This document shows positions 55,454 to 63,859 of a stretch of DNA of 64,000 nt, piece by piece. A program made the position numbers and the translations under genes. The notes under the pieces are model-generated. The model did no database searches, was not told the DNA's origin, and worked only from the letters and a program-made list of their open reading frames with translations. Location of the stretch: contig NZ_JACVAM010000001.1 of the NCBI RefSeq assembly GCF_014851865.1, positions 620,001 through 684,000 of the forward strand. The letters are read 5' to 3'. Origin of the DNA: Pseudomonas sp. PDM16 (GTDB taxonomy: Bacteria; Pseudomonadota; Gammaproteobacteria; Pseudomonadales; Pseudomonadaceae). The stretch's first letter is position 1. Each line of letters opens with the position of its first letter.

Positions 55454-56665
55454 TTGCATCCGGCATTGGGCGATCTGATGGGCGCGGTGGCCGACGAGAC
55501 GCGCTTCAGCGACGCGCTGTCGCGCTATGCGACCAGCTTTCGTGCCGACCTGCTGGGGGGAGCCTTTTTGGCCAGCGGGCTGGAGCAGCTGGCCCAATGG
55601 GGCGCCGAGTTCGCCATGCATCCGGACGTGGATTACTGGCTGCGTTCACCGTCGAGCGAGGGCACGCCAGCACTGCTGGCGATGGGGGTGACGCCCGAGG
55701 CCGCGCAGCGCTACGCCAGCCACTATCGACTCCATGACCCGCTGTGGGACGCCGCCATGGCCGAGCGTGAGCGCCTGGCGGTGCGGGGTACGCCGGGCGT
55801 ATGGGTGGCCACGGACGCCCCGGTGCAACATACGCGTGGCTTTCGCCATAGCGAGATCTACAACGACTTCCTGCGTACCTATGGCATCGGTACGCGCATG
55901 TTCGGCGGCGGTCAGGGCGCGAAGCATCCGGTGGGCAACCTGTTCATGTCCATCTATCGCCAGGGCGATGACCAGGGCTTCAGCCATGATGAGGTACGAC
56001 GCTTCCAGACCGAATTCGTCGCCGTGCAGCACGCCGCCTTCCTGCATCGCGAAATGGTGGCGCTGCGTTCCCGTGCGCGCGGTCTCGAAACCTTGATGGA
56101 GCGGCTTCCCCTGGGGGTACTGTTCTTCGACAGTGGCGGTCGCCTCCTGCATGCAAATGCCCGTGCGCGCGTGCTGTGCGAGCGCCCGGAGGGCGGTGTG
56201 TTGCGTGCACTGCAACGTGGCAGCGTGCTTGCCAGCACGGCGCCGGCCGTGCTGCGGGCGCTGTTCCAGCAATCGCTGCAAGGCCGCAGTGGCTGCGTGG
56301 AGCTGCCGGGTGGCGTGTTGCTGGTCACCCTGGCCATTGCCGAACTGGCGGAGCTGGGCCTGGACCATGGCGCGCCGGGGGTGGCCTGGGTGGCAATGGA
56401 ACGCAGCCTGGATAGCGCCGCCGCGGTTGCTCTAGCACGCCAGGCATATCGCTTGAGCCCGGCGGAGTCCGAGCTGCTGCTGGCACTGATGCGGGGGCAG
56501 ACCCCACAGGGTTTCGCCGCGGCGCGTGGCGTGCGCATCTCCACCGTACGTACCCAGATGAGCACGCTGCTCGACAAGACGCAGACACAGCGCCAGCAGG
56601 AGTTGCTCGCGCTGGTGGCGCGCCTCATGTTGCTCGCCCCCGCTCAAGCCGCAGCGCTGTCATAA
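55454..56665 (+). CDS. LuxR-type helix-turn-helix transcriptional regulator
   Basis: A 403-residue regulator. TTG 55454 is preferred because AAGGA lies 6 bases upstream; ATG 55478 is an alternative. A large N-terminal sensor region (about 1-330, PAS/GAF-like: LFFDSGGRLLHANARARVLCERP) precedes a LuxR/GerE helix-turn-helix at about 335-390 (LSPAESELLLALMRGQTPQGFAAARGVRISTVRTQMSTLLDKT). The signal is unknown. It lies upstream of the gamma-glutamyl-amine operon on the same strand and could control it. Confidence 0.87.
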   Translation: MHPALGDLMGAVADETRFSDALSRYATSFRADLLGGAFLASGLEQLAQWGAEFAMHPDVDYWLRSPSSEGTPALLAMGVTPEAAQRYASHYRLHDPLWDAAMAERERLAVRGTPGVWVATDAPVQHTRGFRHSEIYNDFLRTYGIGTRMFGGGQGAKHPVGNLFMSIYRQGDDQGFSHDEVRRFQTEFVAVQHAAFLHREMVALRSRARGLETLMERLPLGVLFFDSGGRLLHANARARVLCERPEGGVLRALQRGSVLASTAPAVLRALFQQSLQGRSGCVELPGGVLLVTLAIAELAELGLDHGAPGVAWVAMERSLDSAAAVALARQAYRLSPAESELLLALMRGQTPQGFAAARGVRISTVRTQMSTLLDKTQTQRQQELLALVARLMLLAPAQAAALS

Positions 56666-56700
56666 CGGTATCCGGTGCCGGTTCTGGCAAGTCGCTCTTG

Positions 56701-56757
56701 CCATGTGAAATTATTCATGAGATTTTTCATGAAAAATAAATGAATAATTTCACATGG
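56701..56757. promoter_or_regulatory. Nested palindrome covering the start of the oxidase gene
   Basis: Two 18-bp arms (CCATGTGAAATTATTCAT at 56701-56718 and its exact complement at 56740-56757) flank 21 bp, which themselves contain a perfect 16-bp palindrome ATTTTTCATGAAAAAT at 56722-56737. The right arm covers the oxidase start codon at 56754. It is a likely operator, perhaps for the XRE-cupin regulator encoded next in the operon. Confidence 0.7.
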
Positions 56758-58049
56758 CTGCCATGTTCAAGCAATCCGCCCAGCACATCGGAACCTACTA
56801 CGCCGGCACCTATGGCCAGATTCCCCTGCGCCCGCGCCTGCAGGAGCGGACCGACTGCGACGTGCTGATCGTCGGCGGCGGCTTCAGCGGCCTGCACACC
56901 GGGCTGCGCCTGGCGCTCGCCGGCAAAAAGGTGGTGATCCTCGACGCCAGCCGCATCGCCTGGGCCGCTTCCGGGCGCAACGGCGGCCAGGCCCTGCCGG
57001 GCTGGTCCTGCGACATGCCGCCGCTGGAAAAGGCCTTGGGCCTTGAACGTGCCCGCCGGCTGTGGGACAGCATGGTCTGGGCCGCCGAGGAAATGCGCGA
57101 GCTGCCCGAGCGTCACCGTTTCGACATCGACTACCGCACCGGTGCCCTCTACACCGCCGTGCTGCCGCGCCGGGTCCGGCAACTGCAGGAAAGCCTGGAC
57201 GAAGCCGAGCGTCAGTACGGCTACCAGCGGCTCAGTTTCATCCCCAGGGAGGAACTGCCGGCATGGATCGCCAGCCCGCGCTACCTGGCCGCGCTGCACG
57301 ATTCCGGCGCCGCCCATCTCAACCCGCTGAAGCTGGCCCAAGGGCTGGCCGGCGCCATCGAGGCGGCCGGCGGCCGGATCTTCGAGCAGACCCGGGCACT
57401 CGACTATCGCGAGACCGATGCCGGCTTCGTCGCCCGCACCGAGCAGGGGGAGGTTCGCAGTGATGTGCTGGTGCTGGCCTGCAACGCCTACCTCGACCGC
57501 CTCGACCCGGAGCTGTCCCGGCGCCTGCTGCCGGTCGGCTCCTACCAGGTCGCCACCGCGCCGCTGGAGCCGGAACTGGCGCGCTCGCTGTTCCCGCGCG
57601 GCACCTGCGCCATCGACAACCAGTTCGTGCCGGACTACTTCCGCGTCACCCCGGACAACCGCCTGCTGTTCGGCGGCGGCTGCACCTACCTGGGCGGCAT
57701 CCCGGCGGACGTGCCGGCGGCCACCCGGCCCTACCTCGAGCGGGTCTTCCCGCAGCTGCGCGGGGTGCAGATCGACTACGGCTGGGGCGGTCACATCGAC
57801 TGCACCCTGCACCGCACGCCGGACGTCGGCCGTCAGGGCCACAAGTTCTGGCTGCAGGGTTTCTCCGGCCACGGCATCCTGCCGACCCTGGCTGCCGCGC
57901 GCGCCGTGAGCGACGCAATCCTCGGCGACGAGGAGCTGCTCGGCCTGTATCAGGGGCTGAGCAACCCGCGCTTCCCCGGCGGCGACCTGCTGGCCGCGCC
58001 CATCGAGGCCGTGGGCAAGGCCTGGTACCGTCTGCGCGATGTGATCTGA
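56754..58049 (+). CDS. puuB: FAD-dependent amine oxidoreductase (gamma-glutamylputrescine oxidase-like)
   Basis: A 431-residue DAO-family flavoprotein. The FAD-binding motif is CDVLIVGGGFSGLHTGLRLALAG (about 36-58), followed by the RNGGQ block. The C-terminal GGGCTYLGGIPADV and WGGHIDCTLHRTPDVG, then GFSGHGILPT, are typical of PuuB/OrdL-type oxidases of gamma-glutamylated amines. Start ATG 56754 is uncertain: neither it nor ATG 56763 has a Shine-Dalgarno sequence. The product would be gamma-glutamyl-aminoaldehyde. It is first in an operon with the XRE-cupin regulator and the glutamine-synthetase-like gene. Confidence 0.85.
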   Translation: MAAMFKQSAQHIGTYYAGTYGQIPLRPRLQERTDCDVLIVGGGFSGLHTGLRLALAGKKVVILDASRIAWAASGRNGGQALPGWSCDMPPLEKALGLERARRLWDSMVWAAEEMRELPERHRFDIDYRTGALYTAVLPRRVRQLQESLDEAERQYGYQRLSFIPREELPAWIASPRYLAALHDSGAAHLNPLKLAQGLAGAIEAAGGRIFEQTRALDYRETDAGFVARTEQGEVRSDVLVLACNAYLDRLDPELSRRLLPVGSYQVATAPLEPELARSLFPRGTCAIDNQFVPDYFRVTPDNRLLFGGGCTYLGGIPADVPAATRPYLERVFPQLRGVQIDYGWGGHIDCTLHRTPDVGRQGHKFWLQGFSGHGILPTLAAARAVSDAILGDEELLGLYQGLSNPRFPGGDLLAAPIEAVGKAWYRLRDVI

Positions 58050-58072
58050 ACTCAACCGGATACGGAATCGGC

Positions 58073-58630
58073 ATGGACAAGCAGGAACAAATCGAAGGCC
58101 TCGCGATCCTGGTGCGCGACCTGCGCAAGCACAAGAACCTGACCCTCAACGAACTGGCCGAGCGCATTGGCCGCTCGGTGGGCTTCCTGTCCCAGGTCGA
58201 GCGCGGCCTGTCGCGCCCGACGGTGGCCGACCTCACCGCCATCAGCGAAGCGCTGGGCGTGCCCACCACCTATTTCTACAACCCGGGCCACCCGCGCGCG
58301 GTGCGCTGGGTGACCCGCCCGGACGAGCGCCGCACGCTGTACTACGCCGGAGGCATCACCGATGTGCTGGCCTCGCCGGGCATGGCCGGAGGCTTCGCCA
58401 TGCTCGAGAGCTTCCTCGAACCCGGCGCCACCAGCGGTGAAGGGCACCTGAATGACAGCTCCGAGCAGGGCGGCTTCGTCCTCGAAGGCGAGCTGACCGT
58501 CTGGTACGGCGACGACGCCGAGCCCGTCACCCTCGGCCCGCGCGACAGCTTCCAACTGCCGCCGCACGCCAGCTTCCGCTACGCCAACCTTACCGACCAA
58601 CCCACCCGAGTGCTCTGGGTCTTCACCTGA
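58073..58630 (+). CDS. puuR: XRE-family regulator with cupin domain (PuuR-like)
   Basis: A 185-residue protein with a helix-turn-helix at about 14-70 (LTLNELAERIGRSVGFLSQVERGLSRPTVADLTAISEALGV) and a C-terminal cupin (about 110-182: LEPGATSGEGHLNDSSEQGGFVLEGELTVWYG). PuuR represses polyamine catabolic genes and is released by putrescine. It lies between the oxidase and ligase genes, 23 and 18 bp from each. The palindrome at 56701-56757 is its likely site. Confidence 0.86.
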   Translation: MDKQEQIEGLAILVRDLRKHKNLTLNELAERIGRSVGFLSQVERGLSRPTVADLTAISEALGVPTTYFYNPGHPRAVRWVTRPDERRTLYYAGGITDVLASPGMAGGFAMLESFLEPGATSGEGHLNDSSEQGGFVLEGELTVWYGDDAEPVTLGPRDSFQLPPHASFRYANLTDQPTRVLWVFT

Positions 58631-58648
58631 CCCGCCGCAGATATCGCC

Positions 58649-59998
58649 ATGACAACAACAAGATTCCCCGACCTGCTCAGCGAAGTCCGCGCCTTCCGCG
58701 CCGCCCATCCCGAGGTACGTTACGTCGACCTGATCTGCCTGGACATTCCCGGGCATTTCTATGGCAAGCGCTACCCACTCGACATGCTGGAGAAGGTTGC
58801 CGCCGGCAGCCCGCTCAAGCTGCCGCAGAACTGCGTGCTGCTCGGCGCCCAGGGCGGCCTGCACCCCATCGGCGACTACTGCTTCAACGACGGCGACCCG
58901 GATGCCCCGCGCCGCCTGATTCCCGGCAGCCTCAAGCCGGTGCGCTGGGAAAACCAGCCGCTGGGGCAAATGCTGATCAGCTCCGACGGCACCGAGGCGC
59001 CCATCGAGTTCGAGCCGCGCGAAGTGTTGGCGCGCGTGATGAAGCGCCTGGAGGCCCGAGGCATCCGCCCGGTGGTGGCCTTCGAGCTGGAGTTCTACCT
59101 GTTCGACCGCAAGCTGGATGCCGGCCTGCCGCAGTACCCGCGCGATCCACTGACCGACGACGAAGACGACCAGCCGAACATGCACATCGAGCGCCTGTCG
59201 CGCTTCTCCGACGTGCTCCACGAAATGGTCGAGGCGGCACAGGAACAGGGCGTGGACGCCAACGTGATCACCGCCGAGATCGGTCCCGGCCAGTTCGAGA
59301 TCAACTTCGCCCACTGCGATGACGGTCTCCACGCCGCCGACCAGGCCGCCCTGTTCTGCCGCAGCACCCGAGGTGTGGCGATGAAGAATGGCTACCGCGC
59401 CAGCTTCATGAGCAAGCCCTACCTGGATGCACCGGGCAGCGGTATGCATGTACATGTCAGCCTCTACGACGAGGCCGGCAACAACCTGCTCGACGGCGAT
59501 GGCCAGCGCCCATTGCGCCACGCCGTGGCCGGCTGCCTGGAGCTGCTGCCGCACTGCATGCCGATCTTCGCCGCCAACCACAACGCCTATCGCCGCTACG
59601 GCTCGCGGGTCAACGCAGCCAGCCAGGCCAGCTGGGGCTTCGAGGACCGCGACGCGTGTATCCGCATTCCCGAGTCGGACGGCAAGAACCTGCGCATCGA
59701 ACACCGCCTGGCCGGTGCCGACGCCAACCCCTACCTGGTGCTGGCGGCCATCCTCAGCGGCATGGAGTACGGCCTCGACCAGGCACGTGAACCGATTCCT
59801 TCGCTGAACGACGACCGCAGCAGCGGCGTAGCCTTCCCCACGGACATGCTCACCGCGGTGGCGGAGATGGAGTCGCACGACGTGGTGAAGGAGAAGCTGG
59901 GCGCCGAGTTCGTCTTCGTCTACTGCGAGAACAAGCGTCACGACCACCTGGACTTCATGAACGAAGTCAGCGCGCGGGAGTACCGCTGGTTCCTCTAG
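58649..59998 (+). CDS. puuA: Glutamine synthetase-like gamma-glutamyl-amine ligase (PuuA-type)
   Basis: A 449-residue GS-family enzyme. Recognised parts are the N-terminal beta-grasp (about 15-100, VDLICLDIPGHFYGKRYP), FELEFYLFDR, AEIGPGQFEINFAHCDD, GSGMHVHVSLYDEAGNN, NAYRRYGSR and RIPESDGKNLRIEHRLAGADANPYLVLAAILSGMEYG. It lacks the class I regulatory adenylylation loop with NLYDLP. In context with a PuuB-like oxidase it is likely to glutamylate an amine such as putrescine. Which amine is not clear. Confidence 0.87.
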   Translation: MTTTRFPDLLSEVRAFRAAHPEVRYVDLICLDIPGHFYGKRYPLDMLEKVAAGSPLKLPQNCVLLGAQGGLHPIGDYCFNDGDPDAPRRLIPGSLKPVRWENQPLGQMLISSDGTEAPIEFEPREVLARVMKRLEARGIRPVVAFELEFYLFDRKLDAGLPQYPRDPLTDDEDDQPNMHIERLSRFSDVLHEMVEAAQEQGVDANVITAEIGPGQFEINFAHCDDGLHAADQAALFCRSTRGVAMKNGYRASFMSKPYLDAPGSGMHVHVSLYDEAGNNLLDGDGQRPLRHAVAGCLELLPHCMPIFAANHNAYRRYGSRVNAASQASWGFEDRDACIRIPESDGKNLRIEHRLAGADANPYLVLAAILSGMEYGLDQAREPIPSLNDDRSSGVAFPTDMLTAVAEMESHDVVKEKLGAEFVFVYCENKRHDHLDFMNEVSAREYRWFL

Positions 59999-60045
59999 AC
60001 TCGCCCAAGCGATGCAGGGCCGACCTGCCTGATCAGGAGGAGTGG

Positions 60046-60423
60046 ATGTACATCGGAGAACTGGCACGCCTGACCGGTGCCTCGCCCAAGGCCATTCGCC
60101 TCTATGAGAGCCAGGGGCTGCTCGGGGCGGTGCCGCGTGCCGGCAGCTATCGCCACTACGGTGACGACCAGCTGCAGCAGGTGCAGCTGATTCGCCAGGC
60201 CCAGCGTCTGGGCTTCAGCCTGAGTGAACTGCGTCAGGCCTTGGGCGAGGATCCTGCTCAGCCCGACTGGCAGGCCCTGCAGATCCGCATCGAAGACAAG
60301 CGGCGCGACGTGCAGGCTGAAATCGTCCGTCTGCGGCGACTGGACCGGGCCCTGGCAGAGGTAGCCGAGGAAATCGCCAGTTGCACCATCGGCACCGAGG
60401 ATTGCGCCTTCGACACGCCTTGA
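60046..60423 (+). CDS. MerR-family transcriptional regulator
   Basis: A 125-residue MerR protein starting MYIGELARLTGASPKAIRLYESQGLLGAVPRAGSYRHYGDDQLQQVQLIRQAQRLGFSLSELRQAL, with a strong GGAGGAG sequence upstream. A coiled coil follows (about 85-115). The C-terminal cysteines (SCTIGTEDC) could bind metal or sense redox. It lies 60 bp before a quinone reductase gene on the same strand, which it probably controls. Confidence 0.9.
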   Translation: MYIGELARLTGASPKAIRLYESQGLLGAVPRAGSYRHYGDDQLQQVQLIRQAQRLGFSLSELRQALGEDPAQPDWQALQIRIEDKRRDVQAEIVRLRRLDRALAEVAEEIASCTIGTEDCAFDTP

Positions 60424-60483
60424 CTCTGCCCCTAGGGGCAAGCGTCAGGATGGCCGACGTGAATTTCAGGGAGACCTCACGCC

Positions 60484-61137
60484 ATGGGCCAACGCGTCCT
60501 CGTTCTGCTCGGCCATACCGACCCACAGAGTTTCTGTGCCGCCATGGCGGCGCGCTATGCTGAGGCCGCCCACGCTGCCGGCCATGAAATACGCCGGCTG
60601 GATCTTGCAGCGCTGAATTTCGATCCGGTACTGCACCTGGGTTATCGCCAGCGCCAGACCCTGGAGCCGGCGCTCGAGACGGTCCGCGCCGATTTGCTGT
60701 GGGCCGACCATCTGGTGATCGTTTTCCCCATCTGGTGGGGTGCCGCCCCGGCGCGCTTGAAAGGCCTGTTCGACCGTCTGTTGCTGCCGGGCTTTGCCTT
60801 CCGCTATCGCCCGGGCAAGGCGATGCCAGAGCCGCTGCTCGCCGGGCGTACGGCCGAGTTGCTGGTGAGTATGGATACCCCGCCCTGGTACTACCGCTGG
60901 GTCTATCGCGATGCGGGCATTCGCCAGATCCGGGCTAACGTCCTGGAGTTCTGCGGCATCCGTCCGGTGCGGGTATGGCGGGTAGGCCCGCTGATCTCCA
61001 GTAGCGTGCCACAGCGTGAGCGCTGGCTGGATCAGGTCGCCGCACGAGCCGGGCAACTGCGAACCACACCTGGGAGGAGGCACCCGACACGGCTGAACAC
61101 ACCTGCGCCCAGTGAAGCCCGACGTACTCTCGAATGA
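60484..61137 (+). CDS. NAD(P)H-dependent quinone reductase, flavodoxin fold
   Basis: A 217-residue protein of the NQO/MdaB-like flavodoxin-fold family. It starts with VLVLLGHTDPQSFCAAMAARYAEAA (FMN/FAD phosphate loop) and has ADHLVIVFPIWWGAAPARLKGLFDRLLLPGFAFRY. It catalyses two-electron reduction of quinones or related compounds. The last 20 or so residues are not typical of the family. A MerR gene precedes it. It is followed by a terminator-like hairpin at 61140-61162. Confidence 0.87.
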   Translation: MGQRVLVLLGHTDPQSFCAAMAARYAEAAHAAGHEIRRLDLAALNFDPVLHLGYRQRQTLEPALETVRADLLWADHLVIVFPIWWGAAPARLKGLFDRLLLPGFAFRYRPGKAMPEPLLAGRTAELLVSMDTPPWYYRWVYRDAGIRQIRANVLEFCGIRPVRVWRVGPLISSSVPQRERWLDQVAARAGQLRTTPGRRHPTRLNTPAPSEARRTLE

Positions 61138-61177
61138 AAAAGCTCGGCATCGAGCCGGGCTTTGCTTGCCGATGTCG

Positions 61178-61220
61178 CTACTGCGCCGCCTGCATGGTCT
61201 GGGCGTGCTCGGCCTGCATC
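61178..61220 (-). pseudogene. Duplicated 3' end of the gene at the right edge of the window
   Basis: On the minus strand this reads [13 protein letters not shown] followed by a stop at 61178-61180. The gene that enters from the right edge ends [13 protein letters not shown]. The similarity continues into the downstream DNA (GATGTCGC and a GCCGGGCTTT hairpin). Beyond the 12 shared codons the reading frame is unlike that gene, so this is only a stub. Confidence 0.65.
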
Positions 61221-61712
61221 TCGATGATCCAGCCTAGAGGCCAAGCCTGCGCAGCCACGGATGTCATACATCACGCGCACTGAGGGGTAAGAGGTGAGCA
61301 CAATTCGACAATCGCAGGAAGAACTGCTGGCTCTGAGCGGTGCCATGGTGCCGGCTCTGGTGGGTGCCAGCAGCCGCATGCTGATGGGGCTGGCGGCGGG
61401 TAATACCGAGTCGTACGCGCCAAGCTTAAGACCATGAAGTTCCTGAGCCTGAACGAGGTGACATAGGACATGCGGATAACTCGGGGCAAGTACTACATTA
61501 TTCTCTCAATAGCGGCACACGAGGATTTTTTCCTCTACCGCCTGCTGGACATAGACACGGGCAGGCCAATCTAGCCCTAGCCTCGCACGAGTTGCAGACA
61601 TGGAAGGAAAGCTGGCGGTCGCGTTGGTTTTAACTTTTATATATGATGCTATTGATAGGAATAGCCAAGAGAGTCTTGGGTCTCATTGCTACTAATTTAG
61701 TTTAGAAGAATA
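61221..61712 (+). other. Non-coding or decayed stretch before the acyltransferase
   Basis: No recognisable gene occupies these 490 bases. Short open frames exist: GTG 61294 to 61437 (47 residues, MSTIRQSQEELLALSGAMVP at the start), a 10-codon MKFLSLNEVT peptide beginning at 61434 and overlapping its stop, and a 34-codon frame starting MRITRGKYYI from about 61470. They may be the debris of a mobile element gene; no family was recognised. Base composition changes from GC-rich to AT-rich over the last 150 bases. Confidence 0.4.
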
Positions 61713-63731
61713 ATGAAAGTTACTTCAGTGAACTCCTCTCCTTTCCACCCTAAGTATAGAGCCGACATTGATGGCCTTCGTGCTATAGCGGTTTTAGCTG
61801 TTGTGATGTTTCACGCGTTTCCAAAAAAGCTTGTAGGTGGCTTTGTTGGTGTGGATGTATTTTTTGTTATATCCGGTTTTTTGATATCCACGATCATTAT
61901 GAAAGGTCTGGCCGTAGACGGGTTCAGTTTTTTTGATTTTTACGGGCGACGAATAAAGAGAATTTTCCCGGCGTTGTTAATTGTTCTAGTCTTCTCAGTC
62001 AGCTTTGGTTGGTTTGCTTTATTGGCGGATGAGTATGCGCAGCTTGGAAAGCATGTTGTCGCAGGGGTTGGATTTGCTTCAAATATTGTGCTGTTCCGGG
62101 AGTCTGACTATTTTGATTACTCGGGCGAAACCAAACCGCTGCTCCATCTTTGGAGTTTAGGGGTTGAGGAGCAGTTCTATATCATATGGCCGCTGGTGTT
62201 ATGGGGGGTGTGGCGTTGGCATAGAATTACCTTGCCTTGTCTGATTGTTCTTCTGCTTGCATCGTTTTTTTGCGGGCTGAAGTCTCTCTCAGAAGACAGT
62301 TCAGCTGCTTTTTACCTTTTTCATAATCGTGCTTGGGAGTTGATTGCCGGGGCAATATTGGCTTGGTACGTTGTGCGTGGTAGGCAAGAAATGGTTTGCT
62401 CTCGCTTAAAGGCCAAGCTGAATGACTTGCTATCTGTTGTAGGTGCTGGGGTCATATTAGCTTCTATAGTTTTTATAGGGAAAGATAATTTTCCTGGCTG
62501 GTGGGCTTGCCTGCCGGTACTAGGTGCCTGCTTGATTATATATGCAGGGAAAGATGCCGCTTTTAATCGAATTGTATTGTCTAATCGGATAGCTGTTTGG
62601 TTTGGGCTAATCAGCTTTCCTTTGTACTTGTGGCACTGGCCACTGCTGTCATTTGCAAGAATTCTGGAAAGCGATACTCCCTCTGCGGAGATACGCCTTG
62701 CGGCTGTGGCCCTGTCGATTTTTTTGGCCTGGCTAACATACTGCTTTATCGAAATTCCCTTAAGAAATAAATTTTCCAGCAAGGCTAAAATAATTTCTCT
62801 TTCAGTCCTTATGGCATGCGTCGGAAGCGTAGGGTATGCCATCTTCAAACTGGATGGAGTTCCACAGAGAGGAAGCCTGGAAAGCATTCGAGATGTACAA
62901 GCAGAGCTTGAATTTAAAATGAAAAGAGGCGAGGCATGGATATGCAAGGACTATCCTGCCTCTGATTGCATCTATTCCGATATCCCCGATGGCATAGTAC
63001 TTGGTGATAGTCATGGGCCCAGAATCTACGCAGGGTTGAAAGACGTCTATGCAGAGAAGGGTATGAAGCTGGCCAGCTTCGGGGGCAGAGGAGGATGTCT
63101 GCCTTTCTACAATGTTGCTTCAAAACCGGGGCCAGGCGTCGATAAGGTAAGGTGCCATGAGAGTGTCTCTAAGGCTATAGACAAGATAGTGGTTATGCCA
63201 GAGATCAAGCGAGTGATAATTGTGAACAGAGGTCCGCTGTATACATCGGGCAAGGGCTTTGGTGGATTTGCCGGAGATTATTTCACGGATTGGAGTATTG
63301 CGCTGGGTGGAAACTTTGATTCGGGGATGACGAATACTGAAGTCTTCCGGGAAGGATTAAAAAATACTCTAGATATTCTGGTCAAGGCTAATAAAGAAGT
63401 TATATATGTGCACAATGTGCCAGAGTTGGGTTTTGATATAAAGTCATGTATCGAGGCGCGACCTATTAGATTGACCAGCGTGTTTAGATCGCCATGTGCT
63501 GTCAGCAAAGAAGCGTTCCTGAAGAGGAACAGCGAACATCGGCGTCTTGTTGAAGAGATACTTGCTCAATTTCCACAAGTCGGGCAATTAGATCCATCTA
63601 AAGTTTTGTGCGATGAAAAGTATTGCTATGGAAGGAAGGATGGCAGGTTCTTGTACTCTGATGATGATCATCTGAGCGGTTACGGATCAACTGTTCTAGC
63701 GGAGGGGTTGCGCGAGCAGCTGCTTTGGTGA
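61713..63731 (+). CDS. OafA-type membrane acyltransferase with SGNH domain
   Basis: A 672-residue protein. The N-terminal acyltransferase-3 domain (about 15-375) opens with YRADIDGLRAIAVLAVVMFHAFP (presumed catalytic His34) and GGFVGVDVFFVISGFLIS and contains about ten membrane helices. The C-terminal SGNH hydrolase-like domain (about 420-670) has GDSH near residue 431 and DDDH near residue 652. Such enzymes O-acetylate lipopolysaccharide O-antigen or other cell-surface sugars. Codon use is markedly AT-rich compared with every other gene in the window, a sign of transfer. It lies between two copies of a gene 3' end. Confidence 0.9.
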   Translation: MKVTSVNSSPFHPKYRADIDGLRAIAVLAVVMFHAFPKKLVGGFVGVDVFFVISGFLISTIIMKGLAVDGFSFFDFYGRRIKRIFPALLIVLVFSVSFGWFALLADEYAQLGKHVVAGVGFASNIVLFRESDYFDYSGETKPLLHLWSLGVEEQFYIIWPLVLWGVWRWHRITLPCLIVLLLASFFCGLKSLSEDSSAAFYLFHNRAWELIAGAILAWYVVRGRQEMVCSRLKAKLNDLLSVVGAGVILASIVFIGKDNFPGWWACLPVLGACLIIYAGKDAAFNRIVLSNRIAVWFGLISFPLYLWHWPLLSFARILESDTPSAEIRLAAVALSIFLAWLTYCFIEIPLRNKFSSKAKIISLSVLMACVGSVGYAIFKLDGVPQRGSLESIRDVQAELEFKMKRGEAWICKDYPASDCIYSDIPDGIVLGDSHGPRIYAGLKDVYAEKGMKLASFGGRGGCLPFYNVASKPGPGVDKVRCHESVSKAIDKIVVMPEIKRVIIVNRGPLYTSGKGFGGFAGDYFTDWSIALGGNFDSGMTNTEVFREGLKNTLDILVKANKEVIYVHNVPELGFDIKSCIEARPIRLTSVFRSPCAVSKEAFLKRNSEHRRLVEEILAQFPQVGQLDPSKVLCDEKYCYGRKDGRFLYSDDDHLSGYGSTVLAEGLREQLLW

Positions 63732-63819
63732 ACCTGCGTATAGGCTTATTTCGCCCCCTTGGTACATTCAATCGTACTTCACGAGCTTTTCTATACCCCG
63801 CGCTCGTTGCGCCAGAAAA

Positions 63820-63842
63820 AAGCCCGGCATAGTGCCGGGCTT
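63820..63842 (-). terminator. Intrinsic terminator of the right-edge gene
   Basis: A 10-bp stem (AAGCCCGGCA / TGCCGGGCTT) with a 3-base loop, preceded on the plus strand by six A residues. It lies 17 bp after the minus-strand stop at 63860. Confidence 0.85.
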
Positions 63843-63859
63843 GGTCTCACCGATGTCGC

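Noticed and set aside
56705..56757. Rho-independent terminator for the LuxR-type gene
   Set aside because: The inverted repeat is long, AT-rich and reaches into the next gene's start codon, which fits an operator better than a terminator.
58052..60067. Long antisense frame of 671 codons opposite the glutamine synthetase-like and regulator genes
   Set aside because: Both plus-strand genes have clear family motifs. The antisense frame is a product of GC-rich third positions and has no recognisable motif.
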